Below are positions 27,145 to 36,641 of a stretch of DNA of 64,000 nucleotides, piece after piece. Origin of the DNA: Xanthobacter flavus (GTDB lineage Bacteria > Pseudomonadota > Alphaproteobacteria > Rhizobiales > Xanthobacteraceae); NCBI RefSeq assembly GCF_017875275.1, contig NZ_JAGGML010000001.1, positions 992,001-1,056,000 on the forward strand, in the 5' to 3' direction. The notes beneath the pieces are model-generated. The model was not told the DNA's origin, made no database searches, and worked only from the letters and a program-made list of their open reading frames with translations. Position 1 is the stretch's first letter. Every line of letters begins with the position of its first letter. The position numbers and the translations under genes are program-made.

Positions 27145-28773
27145 CTACTGCCCGGCGGCGAACACGCTCGGGAACGGGCGGCCGCGCACGTCGTACACGG
27201 TGGCGTAGGTGACGCCCTCCCGCTCCACCTTCACCAGCAGCGGCGCCTTCACGTCGGCGCAGTAGAACTCGCCGAGGCGCATGTAGAAGTCGGCATTCTT
27301 GCTGTCATAGGTCGTCTCGTAGCGCGGGCCGAGTTCGGCGGCGGCGGCGAAGTGCGGACCGCAGACGGCGACGCGCAGCTTGCGGCCCTGCGGCAGGGTC
27401 CGGCGATGCTGCTCCACGTATTCGTCCAGCTCCTCCGTGGCCTGCTTGAAGGCGAGGCCCCAGTAATCGAGCATGAACTGATCATCCGCACCCTTGATGC
27501 CGCCGACGAAGTGGTTGTAGTAGGTGTATTCATAAGGGTGCAGGTTGTGGAAATCCACCGCCGGCACCGCGACGCCCACCGCGAAGGTCGCGGCGACGGC
27601 CGCTTGGGCCAGGCGCGGCAGGCCCTGCGCCTTCTGCCAGAGCCAGGACGCGGCGTAGCCGCCCAGCAGCGCCAGCGCCGGCGTCACGAACACGAAGTGG
27701 CGGATGCCGTTGTACATCACGGGCCGGGTGACGACCGTGAGCAGCACCGGGAAGGCGGCGGCGGTGAAGATGAGCACCAGCCGGGCGCGCTTCGCCGGGG
27801 TGTCCTTGCCCACGAGCGCCGAGACGATGGCCCCCGCCGCGCCAGCCACCGCGAGGCCGAGGAACAGCTCGGGCATCTGCACGGAGAACAGCGTCGGCAC
27901 ATAGGTGCGCGGCATGTCCGGCACGAGGATGGGCCGGCCCTCGAACATCTCGCGCCACGGCACTTCCCAGAAGTGGGAATAATACTTCAGCGCCACGAGC
28001 GGGTTGAGCGGCTCCGCGACGCCCCAGGGCCAGACCATGCCCAGCACGAAATAGGCGAGCGGCATGGCCAGCAGCAACAGGCCGGTGAAGCGCAGGGTGC
28101 GCAGCAGGGCGGGCTTGATGCCGAGCCGCACGCATTCGACCGCCAGCACGAAGGCGATGGCCGCGGAGAGATAGACGCCGCAGAGCAGGCCGAGCACGCG
28201 CGTGCCGACGGCAAGGCCGAGGAAGAGGCCGAAAAGCGTGACGGTGCGCGGCGACGGCTGGGGGAATTCATCGAACGCGCGCACGCAGGCATAGAGCACG
28301 CCCGCCACCGCGACGGCGAAGGGCGCATCCTTCGCGTTCATGAACATGTGCCCGTAGTAGAGCGGGCAGATCATCAGCAGGGCGACGGCGGCAAGTCCGC
28401 CCCAGGGGCCGGCAAGGCGCCGCCCGGTCCGCCACACCAGCAGGAAGCCGATGATGCCGACCAGCGCGCCCAGCAGGCGGCGGATGTCGAACACATCGAC
28501 GAACGGCAGGGCCTTGGCGATGGCCGCCGCGGCGAGGTCGAAGCCGCCGCCGTAGTAATAGAGGTTGACGAAGGAAAAGACTTTCCGCTCCGTCAATCCC
28601 GACGAGAAGTAGGAATAGAGCAGATCGCCATACTGGGAGTGGGTGAAGTCATCCCAGCCGAGCCCGTAGTCGGAGAACGTGAGCGCGGCGATGACCGCCA
28701 CGCCGGCGATCAGGACAACGGCGCAGGCGTCCGCGATCGCGCCCGGCCGACGTTCGATTTCAAGGAACGACAT
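27145..28773 (-). CDS. PMT/ArnT-like membrane glycosyltransferase
   Basis: A 542-residue multi-spanning membrane protein with about ten hydrophobic segments, starting IADACAVVLIAGVAVIAALT. The first periplasmic loop has the acidic pair in DYGLGWDDFTHSQYGD, and a later loop has MFMNAKDAPF, as in GT39/GT83-type (mannosyl- or aminoarabinose-) transferases that use polyprenyl-phosphate sugars. A soluble C-terminal domain ends with VYDVRGRPFPSVF. Acceptor unknown. ATG 28773 is chosen because the hydrophobic homology starts directly after it. Confidence 0.8.
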   Translation of the reverse strand: MSFLEIERRPGAIADACAVVLIAGVAVIAALTFSDYGLGWDDFTHSQYGDLLYSYFSSGLTERKVFSFVNLYYYGGGFDLAAAAIAKALPFVDVFDIRRLLGALVGIIGFLLVWRTGRRLAGPWGGLAAVALLMICPLYYGHMFMNAKDAPFAVAVAGVLYACVRAFDEFPQPSPRTVTLFGLFLGLAVGTRVLGLLCGVYLSAAIAFVLAVECVRLGIKPALLRTLRFTGLLLLAMPLAYFVLGMVWPWGVAEPLNPLVALKYYSHFWEVPWREMFEGRPILVPDMPRTYVPTLFSVQMPELFLGLAVAGAAGAIVSALVGKDTPAKRARLVLIFTAAAFPVLLTVVTRPVMYNGIRHFVFVTPALALLGGYAASWLWQKAQGLPRLAQAAVAATFAVGVAVPAVDFHNLHPYEYTYYNHFVGGIKGADDQFMLDYWGLAFKQATEELDEYVEQHRRTLPQGRKLRVAVCGPHFAAAAELGPRYETTYDSKNADFYMRLGEFYCADVKAPLLVKVEREGVTYATVYDVRGRPFPSVFAAGQ

Positions 28774-29131
28774 TGATGGAGGATCCCGAACCCAACTCCG
28801 TCGCGCCGTTTCCAGGATCGCTCCCGGGCCCCCAGCGCGGCACTCCACCATAATACCGCAGGTGGCTACGCGGAACACAGCTAAGATGGAGTAGAGGCGG
28901 ATCGCAACAAAATTATGCCTGGCGCTGCAAAAAAATAAGGCAGCTTCGGGAACAAATGAGGCAGCAGAGCTGACGGACGGTAAGTTAAGGCGGCATCTTG
29001 TTCTTGCGAGGCAGAGTCAATCACTCGCAGGAAAAGAAAAACGGCGCCTCGCAACTCGCGGGCGCCGTCAGGGCTTCGCAGCAGGCTTGCGCCACCCCCT
29101 CGCGGAGCGGCGCAAGCCCGGCGGAAAAGGG
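28774..29131. other. 358-base spacer with two hairpins
   Basis: Contains the sodB terminator (29036-29068) and, between it and the sodB stop, a perfect 10-bp inverted repeat GGCTTGCGCC / GGCGCAAGCC (29084-29118). The remainder (28774-29035) is relatively AT-rich and should hold the promoter of the glycosyltransferase gene. No gene is seen. Confidence 0.6.
29036..29068 (-). terminator. sodB terminator
   Basis: On the minus strand ACGGCGCC, a 12-base loop, GGCGCCGT, then TTTTCTTTT. A clear rho-independent terminator about 60 bases after the superoxide dismutase stop. Confidence 0.85.
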
Positions 29132-29728
29132 TCAGCCGGCCTTGCTGTAAAGCTCGGCCACGTAGTCCCAGTTGATGAGGTGCTCGACGAACGCCTTCAG
29201 GTAGTCGGGACGGCGGTTGCGGTAGTCGATGTAGTAGGAGTGCTCCCACACGTCGACGCCGAGCAGCGGGGTCGCGCCCTGCACCAGCGGGTTCTCGCCG
29301 TTGGCGCTCTTCATGATGGAGAGCTTGCCGTCCTTGAGCGCGAGCCACGCCCAGCCCGAGCCGAACTGGCCGACACCGGCGGCGATGAAGTCCTCCTTGA
29401 ACTTCTCGACCGAGCCGAGGTCCTCGATGATCTTCTTTTCCAGCTCGCCGGGGATGGGTCCGCCGCCGTTGGGCTTCATCCAGTTCCAGAAATGGAGGTG
29501 GTTGTAGTGCTGGCCGGCGTTGTTGAAGAGCGGGGCGTTCTTGCCGAACGAGCCCACGACGATCTCCTCAAGGGTTTTCCCTTCAAATTCAGTTCCCTTT
29601 AGGAGATTGTTGCCATTGTTGACATAAGCGAGATGATGCTTGTCGTGATGGTATTCCAGCGTTTCGCGCGACATGTAGGGCGCAAGCGCGTCATAGGCAT
29701 AGGGCAGGTCGGGCAGCGTGAAGGACAT
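29132..29728 (-). CDS. sodB: superoxide dismutase, Fe/Mn type
   Basis: A 198-residue Fe/Mn superoxide dismutase, converting superoxide to H2O2 and O2 in the cytoplasm. Metal ligands: His27 in LEYHHDKHH, His in NHLHFWNWM, and Asp and His in VDVWEHSYYIDY. The Gln in AGQHYNH and the length favour the Fe form. The ATG at 29728 (MSFTLPDLPY) is the family start. A small inverted repeat ATACC-G-GGTAT lies about 60 bases upstream. Single-gene unit with its own terminator. Confidence 0.96.
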   Translation of the reverse strand: MSFTLPDLPYAYDALAPYMSRETLEYHHDKHHLAYVNNGNNLLKGTEFEGKTLEEIVVGSFGKNAPLFNNAGQHYNHLHFWNWMKPNGGGPIPGELEKKIIEDLGSVEKFKEDFIAAGVGQFGSGWAWLALKDGKLSIMKSANGENPLVQGATPLLGVDVWEHSYYIDYRNRRPDYLKAFVEHLINWDYVAELYSKAG

Positions 29729-29931
29729 GAAACATCTCCGCAATCTATCCGGCGTCTCGCCCGGGGCGAAATCGCTGCCCCGGCGGCATACCGGGTATAC
29801 GACATGTCCGAGCGTGGACCTAGATAGGGTTGCGTTCGCCATCAAACAACCTTGAAGCGGCCGATTTTCGCGGCGAGGTACCACCTTTGATTAAGAACGG
29901 CTAAGGCCGGCAAGCGGAAGTGGGGTGCGAG

Positions 29932-30804
29932 ATGTGGTGGTTCCTGGTCCTTCTCGGCGTTCTCATCGCTCTGGCCGGGCTCGCGGTCATCGGCCTTGGG
30001 GTGACGATCTACGTCTCGGCCTTCGGCAATACGCTGATCACCACCGGCGCGGTGGCCGCCTCGGGCGGCTTCGTCATCACCGCCATGGGGCTGGTGCTGC
30101 GCCAGCTGGACCGGCTGACCCGGCAGATCGAGCGCTCCTATCCCGCCGGCGAGGACGAGGCCGAGGCCGAGGAGCCCGCGGCACCGCCGGCCGCCCGCCC
30201 CGCCCGCGCTGGCCGCAACGCGGCGCCCCGCCTCTCCGTGGATGATCTCGTCGCACCGGAGCAGGACGCCGAGCCCCCCGCGCCGGCCGCCCGCGACCGC
30301 GCCGAGCGGCCCCAGGAGCGCAATCAGGAGCGCAATCAGGAGCGGAACCCGGAGCGCGCCCCCGAACGGGCGGCCGAGCGGCAACCGGAGCGTCCGCCGG
30401 CGCCGCGTCGTCCCGCCGCCCCGGCCTCGCTGCCGCCGCCCGAGGCCGGCCAGCCGGCCGATCCCATGCTCGATGCGCGCCGCCAGCGGCTTCAGCGCGG
30501 CCCGGAGCCGGCACCCGAGGCGCCGGCCGCCCCGCCCGCGCCGCCCCGCCCGCGCACCGGCTATGAGCCCCCGCCCCGTCCTGCCCGCGCGGCACCGCCC
30601 GAGCAGGCCGCCATCGCCCCGCCCGCCCCGGCGCGTGAGCCGGACGAGCCGCGCATCCTGAAGTCCGGCATCGTCGGCGGCATGGCCTATACGCTTTATT
30701 CGGACGGCTCGATCCAGGCCGAGCTGCCCACCGGCGTCGTCCGCTTCGCCTCGCTGCAGGAGTTGCGCGACCACGTCTCCCAGGCTCAGCAGGGCGACCG
30801 CTGA
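29932..30804 (+). CDS. membrane protein with Pro/Glu-rich repeat linker
   Basis: A 290-residue protein in three parts: two N-terminal membrane segments (FLVLLGVLIALAGLAVIGLG; ITTGAVAASGGFVITAMGLV), a long disordered linker rich in Pro, Ala, Arg and Glu (about 75-240), and a short conserved C-terminal module (SGIVGGMAYTLYSDGSIQAE, then ELRDHV). The linker includes short tandem units QERNQERNQERNPERAPER. Homologues of this layout occur in Hyphomicrobiales without known function; the C-terminal piece is probably cytoplasmic. ATG 29932 is preferred to GTG 29920. Confidence 0.75.
   Translation: MWWFLVLLGVLIALAGLAVIGLGVTIYVSAFGNTLITTGAVAASGGFVITAMGLVLRQLDRLTRQIERSYPAGEDEAEAEEPAAPPAARPARAGRNAAPRLSVDDLVAPEQDAEPPAPAARDRAERPQERNQERNQERNPERAPERAAERQPERPPAPRRPAAPASLPPPEAGQPADPMLDARRQRLQRGPEPAPEAPAAPPAPPRPRTGYEPPPRPARAAPPEQAAIAPPAPAREPDEPRILKSGIVGGMAYTLYSDGSIQAELPTGVVRFASLQELRDHVSQAQQGDR
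30312..30355 (+). repeat. 12-base tandem repeat inside coding region
   Basis: CAGGAGCGCAAT occurs twice in tandem, followed by a variant CAGGAGCGGAAC and then CCGGAGCGC. It encodes the QERN units of the linker and could change copy number by slippage. Confidence 0.7.
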
Positions 30805-30903
30805 GGCACCCCCACCGTCCCGCGGGCGGCGGGGCGGATTTGCCGGATCGGGGCGCCCGCTCTATTGAGCGGCAGCGTTCCCCGCCCGGCGATGCCGGTG
30901 GTT

Positions 30904-31016
30904 AGAGCACGATCCGATCAAGTTGAATCAACTTGATCGGTGAATCGCCCTCTCAACTCAAGAAAGAGAACGCGTGATCCGATCTGATTGCGACGCAATC
31001 AGGTCGGCGCGTGCTC
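30904..31016. repeat. full copy of AGAGCAC mosaic repeat
   Basis: Bounded by GAGCAC and GTGCTC in inverse orientation. Inside are a perfect palindrome with 13-base arms (30914-30940, core CAAGTTGAATCAACTTG) and a second palindrome (30979-31006) with one mismatch around GCGACGC. Partial copies lie at 12685, 37731 and 44488. It sits directly before cobT. Confidence 0.75.
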
Positions 31017-31034
31017 CAGAGGTCATTCCGCCCG

Positions 31035-32057
31035 ATGTTCCCGCAAGATACCGGCTCGCCCTTCGACGACATCCGCCAGCTCGTCGCCACCCTGCCCGGC
31101 CCCAATGAGGGCGCCCGCGAGGCGGCGCTGGCCCGGCAGGAGCAGTTGGTGAAGCCGCCCGGCGCGCTCGGGCGGCTCGAAGCCATCGCCGCCCATCTCT
31201 CCGCCTGGCAGGGCAATTCCATGCCCACCGTCAACCGCCCCATGGTGGCGGTGTTCGCCGCGACCCACGGCGTGGCCGATCTCGGCGTGTCGCCCTATCC
31301 CGGCGCCGTGACCAAGCAGATGATGGCCACCTTCACCGCCGGCAAGGCGGCGGTGAACCAGATCTGCGCCACCTTCGACGCCGGGCTCAGGGTGTTCGAC
31401 CTCGCCCTCGACTATCCGACCCCCGACATCACGACGAACGCCGCCCTCGACGAGAAGGCCTGCGCCGCCACCATGGCCTTCGGCATGGAAGCCATCGCCG
31501 GCGGATCTGACCTGCTGTGCCTCGGCGAGATGGGCATCGGCAACACCACCGTCGCCGCCGCCCTCTGCCACGGCCTTTATGGCGGCACGGCCGAGGAGTG
31601 GGTGGGCGCCGGCACCGGCGCATCCGGCGAGGTTCTGGATCGCAAGATCGCGGCCGTCCGCGCCGCCGTTGCCTTCCACAAGGATCATCTCTCCGATCCG
31701 CTCGAAGTGCTGCGGCGCCTCGGCGGGCGGGAGATCGCCGCCATCGCCGGCGCCATCATCGCCGCGCGGCACGAGAAGGTCCCCGTGGTGCTGGACGGCT
31801 ATGTCGTGACCGCCGCCGCCGCCGTGCTCCATGCCATGAACCCGTCCGCGCTGGACCATTGCCTCGCCGGGCACGTCTCGGCGGAGAAGGCCCACCGCCA
31901 GTTGCTGGATCGGCTCGGGCTGGTGCCGCTGCTCGATCTCGGCATGCGGCTGGGCGAAGGCTCGGGCGCCGCGCTGTCCATCGGCGTGGTGAAGGCGGCC
32001 GTCGCCTGCCATCGCGGCATGGCGACCTTCGCCGAGGCCGGCGTCTCCGAGGGCTGA
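31035..32057 (+). CDS. cobT: nicotinate-nucleotide-dimethylbenzimidazole phosphoribosyltransferase
   Basis: A 340-residue CobT, which makes alpha-ribazole phosphate for the lower ligand of cobalamin. Family marks: ARQEQLVKPPGALGRLE near the start, FAATHGVADLGVSPYP, GEMGIGNTTVAAAL, and the closing LGMRLGEGSGAALSIGVVKA containing the catalytic Glu region. It is the only cobalamin gene in the window, and no cobalamin riboswitch is seen; the upstream spacer is occupied by a palindromic repeat. Confidence 0.95.
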   Translation: MFPQDTGSPFDDIRQLVATLPGPNEGAREAALARQEQLVKPPGALGRLEAIAAHLSAWQGNSMPTVNRPMVAVFAATHGVADLGVSPYPGAVTKQMMATFTAGKAAVNQICATFDAGLRVFDLALDYPTPDITTNAALDEKACAATMAFGMEAIAGGSDLLCLGEMGIGNTTVAAALCHGLYGGTAEEWVGAGTGASGEVLDRKIAAVRAAVAFHKDHLSDPLEVLRRLGGREIAAIAGAIIAARHEKVPVVLDGYVVTAAAAVLHAMNPSALDHCLAGHVSAEKAHRQLLDRLGLVPLLDLGMRLGEGSGAALSIGVVKAAVACHRGMATFAEAGVSEG

Positions 32058-32058
32058 A

Positions 32059-33138
<1,080 letters not shown>

Positions 33139-33252
33139 CTTGGCTCCGACTCCTGCGGCAGGTGGGTTAACGATTGGTTAACGCCCTCGCCCCATCCTCC
33201 CCGGCGGATGCGCCGCACCCGTGCGGCGGCCGAGGCCGGACCCATCAAGCCC

Positions 33253-33744
33253 ATGCGTCTGTTCGATATTTTGCGTGCCGCCTTGATCCTCGCCGTGCTC
33301 GCTGCCGCAGTGGAAATGCTCTCGCGCGCCGAGCATCTGGAAGGCCGGGCGGAGGCGGTGGACGGCGACACGCTGGACATTGCCGGCACGCACATCCGCC
33401 TCTCCGGCATCGATGCACCGGAGCTGCGCCAGACCTGCGAGCGGGAGGGCCGCGCCTGGCGCTGCGGCGAGGCGGCGCGGGCGGCGCTGGAAGAGGCGCT
33501 CGCGGGCGGGACCGTTTCCTGCCGCGCCGAGAAGCGCGACAAATACCGGCGGCCCCTCGCCCTTTGCACCGTCAGCGGCACCGACCTCGCGTCGCTGATG
33601 GTCCGTCAGGGGCTGGCCGTCGCCTATCTTGGCAATGCCTACCAGAGCGAGGAGGCGACAGCACGGGCGGCACGGCGGGGCTTGTGGGCCGGCAGCTTCC
33701 AGCGTCCCGCCGACTACCGGGCCGAGCATCCGCGCGGCCCGTGA
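33253..33744 (+). CDS. thermonuclease (SNase-like) family protein
   Basis: A 163-residue protein with an N-terminal hydrophobic segment (ILRAALILAVLAAAVEML) that serves as signal or anchor, then a staphylococcal-nuclease OB fold: GRAEAVDGDTLDIAGTHIRL, GIDAPELRQTC, RDKYRRPLALC, and LVRQGLAVAY-like end. The expected catalytic Arg/Glu/Arg set can be traced. Probably a Ca2+-dependent nuclease or nuclease-like protein in the periplasm. An in-frame ATG at 33208 would add 15 residues. Confidence 0.84.
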   Translation: MRLFDILRAALILAVLAAAVEMLSRAEHLEGRAEAVDGDTLDIAGTHIRLSGIDAPELRQTCEREGRAWRCGEAARAALEEALAGGTVSCRAEKRDKYRRPLALCTVSGTDLASLMVRQGLAVAYLGNAYQSEEATARAARRGLWAGSFQRPADYRAEHPRGP

Positions 33745-33842
33745 TCGTGGAACGGGCGGGCGGAACCGGCGCACCCTTGCGCGGTCGCCGCAGGCATGGT
33801 CTTTCGCGGGCCACAACAACCACGCCGGGGAGGCGCGACGCC

Positions 33843-34454
33843 ATGAAGCTCTATGACACCAACCGTGCGCCGAACCCGCGCCGCGTCCGCATCTTCCTGG
33901 CGGAAAAGGGGATTTCGGTGCCGCTGGTGCCCATCGACCTGGGCAAGGGCGAGCACAAGAGCGCCGAATTCACCGGCCTCAATCCCCGCCAGCGCGTGCC
34001 GCTCCTTGTGCTCGATGACGGCACGGCCATCGCCGAAACCATCGCCATCTGCCGCTATTTCGAGGCCTTGCAGCCCGAGCCCAACCTGTTCGGCCGCACG
34101 CCGGAGGAGCAGGGGCTGGTGGAGATGTGGCAGCGGCGGGTGGAGCTGGACCTGTTCTATCCCATCATGATGGTGCTGCGGCACCTCAACCCCGCCATGG
34201 CCCAGATGGAGGTGCCGCAGGTGCCCGAATGGGGCGAGGCGAACAAGCCCAAGGTTCTCGCCGCGCTTGGCTTTTTCAACGACCAGCTGGCCGACAGGGC
34301 GTTCATCGCCGGCCCCCGCTTCACGGTGGCGGACATTACCATGCTGGTGGCGGTGGATTTCCTGCGGGTGATCCGCACCGAGGTGTCCGAGCACCAGACC
34401 CACCTCAAGCGCTGGTACGATGTCGTTTCCCAGCGGCCGAGCGCGAAGGCCTGA
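33843..34454 (+). CDS. glutathione S-transferase
   Basis: A 203-residue GST: N-terminal thioredoxin fold starting MKLYDTNRAPNPRRVRIFLA, with LNPRQRVPLLVLDDGTAIAE (cis-Pro and the Glu-Thr/Ser glutathione-binding turn ETIAIC), then the helical domain with FTVADITMLVAVDFLRVI. It conjugates or reduces electrophiles with glutathione. It is four bases before the metallo-hydrolase gene, forming a small operon. Confidence 0.93.
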   Translation: MKLYDTNRAPNPRRVRIFLAEKGISVPLVPIDLGKGEHKSAEFTGLNPRQRVPLLVLDDGTAIAETIAICRYFEALQPEPNLFGRTPEEQGLVEMWQRRVELDLFYPIMMVLRHLNPAMAQMEVPQVPEWGEANKPKVLAALGFFNDQLADRAFIAGPRFTVADITMLVAVDFLRVIRTEVSEHQTHLKRWYDVVSQRPSAKA

Positions 34455-34458
34455 GATC

Positions 34459-35202
34459 ATGAAGCTTACGGTTGTGGGGTGCGGCGATGCGTTCGGCTCG
34501 GGCGGGCGGGGAAACTCCTGCTACCGGATCGAGACGGACGGGCATGTCGCGACCCTCGACTTCGGCGCGAGCGCCCTCGTCCAGATGCACCGGCTCGGCC
34601 TGGAGGCGCAGGGCGTGCGGCAGGTGTTTCTCAGCCATCTGCACGGCGATCACTTCGGCGGCCTGCCCTTCCTGCTGCTTGACGGCCAGTTCGTCCACCG
34701 CCGCAGCGAACCGCTGACCATCATCGGCCCGCCCGGCACCGGGGCACGCCTGGACGCGGCCATGGAGGTGCTGTTCCCGAGGATGGCCACCAATGCCTGG
34801 CGGTTCGATTTCGAGGTGAGGGAGGTCGAGCCCGGCTCGACCTCCCGGCACGGCCCCCTGACCCTCACCACCGCCGAGGTGCTCCACGGCTCCGGCGCCC
34901 CCTCCACCGCGCTCCGGGTCACGGACGGCAAGCGCACCATTGCCTTCTCCGGCGACACGCAGTGGACCGACGCGCTGCTGCCCATCGCTGCCGGGGCGGA
35001 CCTCTTCATCTGCGAATGCTTCGCCTTCTCCGGCAGCCCGCACGGCCACATGGCCTACGAGACCATCGCGGAAAAGCGCGAAGCGCTGGGGGCGAAGCAC
35101 ATCCTGCTCACCCACATGGGCGACGAGATGTGGGCGCGGCGGGGCGAGGTGGATGAAGCCCATTTCACCGTGGCCGAGGACGGGCTTGAGCGCGACCTCT
35201 GA
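34459..35202 (+). CDS. metallo-beta-lactamase-fold hydrolase
   Basis: A 247-residue MBL-fold protein close to the RNase Z/PhnP-like group: KLTVVGCGDAFGSGGRGN at the start, the metal motif SHLHGDHFGG, FSGDTQWTD with the bridging Asp, and a late LLTHMGDEM His. It probably hydrolyses a small phosphodiester or thioester. The start is four bases after the GST stop, and its end overlaps the UDG-family gene by 17 bases. Confidence 0.87.
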   Translation: MKLTVVGCGDAFGSGGRGNSCYRIETDGHVATLDFGASALVQMHRLGLEAQGVRQVFLSHLHGDHFGGLPFLLLDGQFVHRRSEPLTIIGPPGTGARLDAAMEVLFPRMATNAWRFDFEVREVEPGSTSRHGPLTLTTAEVLHGSGAPSTALRVTDGKRTIAFSGDTQWTDALLPIAAGADLFICECFAFSGSPHGHMAYETIAEKREALGAKHILLTHMGDEMWARRGEVDEAHFTVAEDGLERDL

Positions 35203-35848
35203 CGGCGATCTCGACGCTCTGGTCGCGCGCATCCGCGCCTGCCGGGTCTGCCGCGAGGCCCCGCGCGGGGCGCCCCTTCCCCACGAGCCGCGGCCGGTGC
35301 TTCAGGTGTCCGCCGCCGCCTCCATCCTGATTGCGAGCCAGGCGCCGGGCACGAAGGTGCACCTCTCCGGCCTGCCCTTTACCGATGCCTCCGGCGACCG
35401 GCTCAGGGCCTGGATGGGGGTGGACAAGGCCACCTTCTACGATGCCGCCCGCATCGCCATCGCCCCCATGGGCTTCTGCTTTCCCGGACAGGATGCGGCG
35501 GGGGGCGACCTGCCGCCGCGGCGGGAATGCGTCGCCACCTGGCACGACACGCTGTTTTCCACCCTGCCGCCCTTCCGGCTGATCCTCGCCGTGGGGCGCC
35601 CGGCGCAGGCCTATCACCTGTCGCGCCTCGGGCTCGCGGCGCATCTGAAGCCGAGCCTGACCGAGACGGTGGCCAATTGGCGGGCGGTGCGCGCGGCGGG
35701 GGAACAGCTCGCCCATCCGGTGGCGGTCTACACCCTGCCCCACCCCTCGTGGCGCAACACCGGCTGGCTGAAGAAGAACCCCTATTTCGACGCCGAGCTG
35801 GTGCCGCAGCTTCAGGCGGACATCGCGCGGGCGCTCGGGCGGGGGTGA
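35186..35848 (+). CDS. uracil-DNA glycosylase family protein with Fe-S cysteines
   Basis: A 220-residue member of the UDG superfamily: RIRACRVCREAPRGAPLPHE at the start (CxxC), RLRAWMGVDKATFYDA, APMGFCFPGQ, RRECVATWH, and the C-terminal TLPHPSWRN motif. Four Cys are placed to hold an Fe-S cluster. The start is TTG 35186, with GAGGA seven bases upstream, inside the end of the metallo-hydrolase gene, so translation is coupled. Activity is inferred from the fold; these short members are annotated only as UDG family. Confidence 0.82.
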   Translation: MSATSDGDLDALVARIRACRVCREAPRGAPLPHEPRPVLQVSAAASILIASQAPGTKVHLSGLPFTDASGDRLRAWMGVDKATFYDAARIAIAPMGFCFPGQDAAGGDLPPRRECVATWHDTLFSTLPPFRLILAVGRPAQAYHLSRLGLAAHLKPSLTETVANWRAVRAAGEQLAHPVAVYTLPHPSWRNTGWLKKNPYFDAELVPQLQADIARALGRG

Positions 35849-35873
35849 AGGGCGGCGGAGCGGGGGCCGCACT

Positions 35874-35991
35874 CCCTCTCCCCTTGCGGGAGAGCGTTGG
35901 GGCGAGGGGTATTGCTCCATTTGCCCCAACTCGGGATTGCGCGGCCAGCCCCCTCACCCCCGATCCCTCTCCCGCGAGGGGAGAGGGGGGC
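35874..35991. repeat. two convergent CTCTCCC-type palindromic repeats
   Basis: Left unit: CTCTCCCCTTGCGGGAGAG then TTGGGGCGAGGGG. Right unit is the mirror arrangement: CCCCTCACCCCC, then CCCTCTCCCGCGAGGGGAGAGGG. They fill the spacer between two converging genes and could act as a bidirectional transcription stop. Confidence 0.7.
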
Positions 35992-36006
35992 GATCGTTCG
36001 GCCCCC

Positions 36007-36549
36007 TCAGATCCGCAGGCGCGCCCACAGCACGAAGCCGGCCAGTGCAACCGCCACGGCGCCGACCAGCGCGACGAACAGCGCCGACTGGTCCAGCCAC
36101 GCCACGGCCGGCACGCACAGGGCCATGAACACGCCATTCAGCCCCATGCGCCACGACTGGGTATGAACACCGGCCACGAAGGTGCCCAGCGCCAGCAGCA
36201 GAAGCACGATGAGGCTGGTGGAATCGGCGTCGGCCACCGCCTGCACGCTCGGCAGGAACACGAGGTTCATGGCCGCGAGGAAGGCGCCCCAGTGGAGGAG
36301 CTGCGTCACCACCAGCCGGATGCGCTGTTCCTTGAGCGCCGCGCGGCGCCAGCCAGCGAAGATGCCCACGGCGCAGCTTGCCAGCGCGACGAATTCCCAG
36401 AAGGCGACGAGGGGGCGGCGGGTCATCGCCACATAGGCGATGCCGCCCACCGTCAGCGCGAGGATGGCGAGATACGGCCCCTCGCGCAGCCAGAAGTCGC
36501 GGCCCTCTCCCGCACCGGCTCCTGGCTGCGTCTTGCCCGCGTCATCCAT
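36007..36549 (-). CDS. hypothetical inner-membrane protein
   Basis: A 180-residue protein with a short polar start (MDDAGKTQPGAGAGEGRDF) and about five membrane segments: YLAILALTVGGIAYVAM, FVALASCAVGIFAG, LLHWGAFLAAMNLVFLP, LIVLLLLALGTFVAGV and a final pair. No family with known function is recognised. It follows the CMD gene by 92 bases on the same strand. ATG 36549 starts the hydrophobic pattern; the frame runs open upstream as antisense of the CMD/Rrf2 region. Confidence 0.72.
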   Translation of the reverse strand: MDDAGKTQPGAGAGEGRDFWLREGPYLAILALTVGGIAYVAMTRRPLVAFWEFVALASCAVGIFAGWRRAALKEQRIRLVVTQLLHWGAFLAAMNLVFLPSVQAVADADSTSLIVLLLLALGTFVAGVHTQSWRMGLNGVFMALCVPAVAWLDQSALFVALVGAVAVALAGFVLWARLRI

Positions 36550-36641
36550 GCCCGCCTCCGCCACGCTTTCCGCACCGGAATAGCCATAGGGCCGAAACGC
36601 TCCGGATTGAAGCGCCCCGAGGGGCGCGCGGCGCCGCTCCC

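Noticed and set aside
30904-31034. Cobalamin riboswitch before cobT.
   Set aside because: The spacer is explained by the palindromic repeat; no B12-box-like sequence was seen.
35874-35991. CRISPR array or similar.
   Set aside because: The repeats are palindromic, dispersed, two per site and without regular spacers; no cas gene is present.
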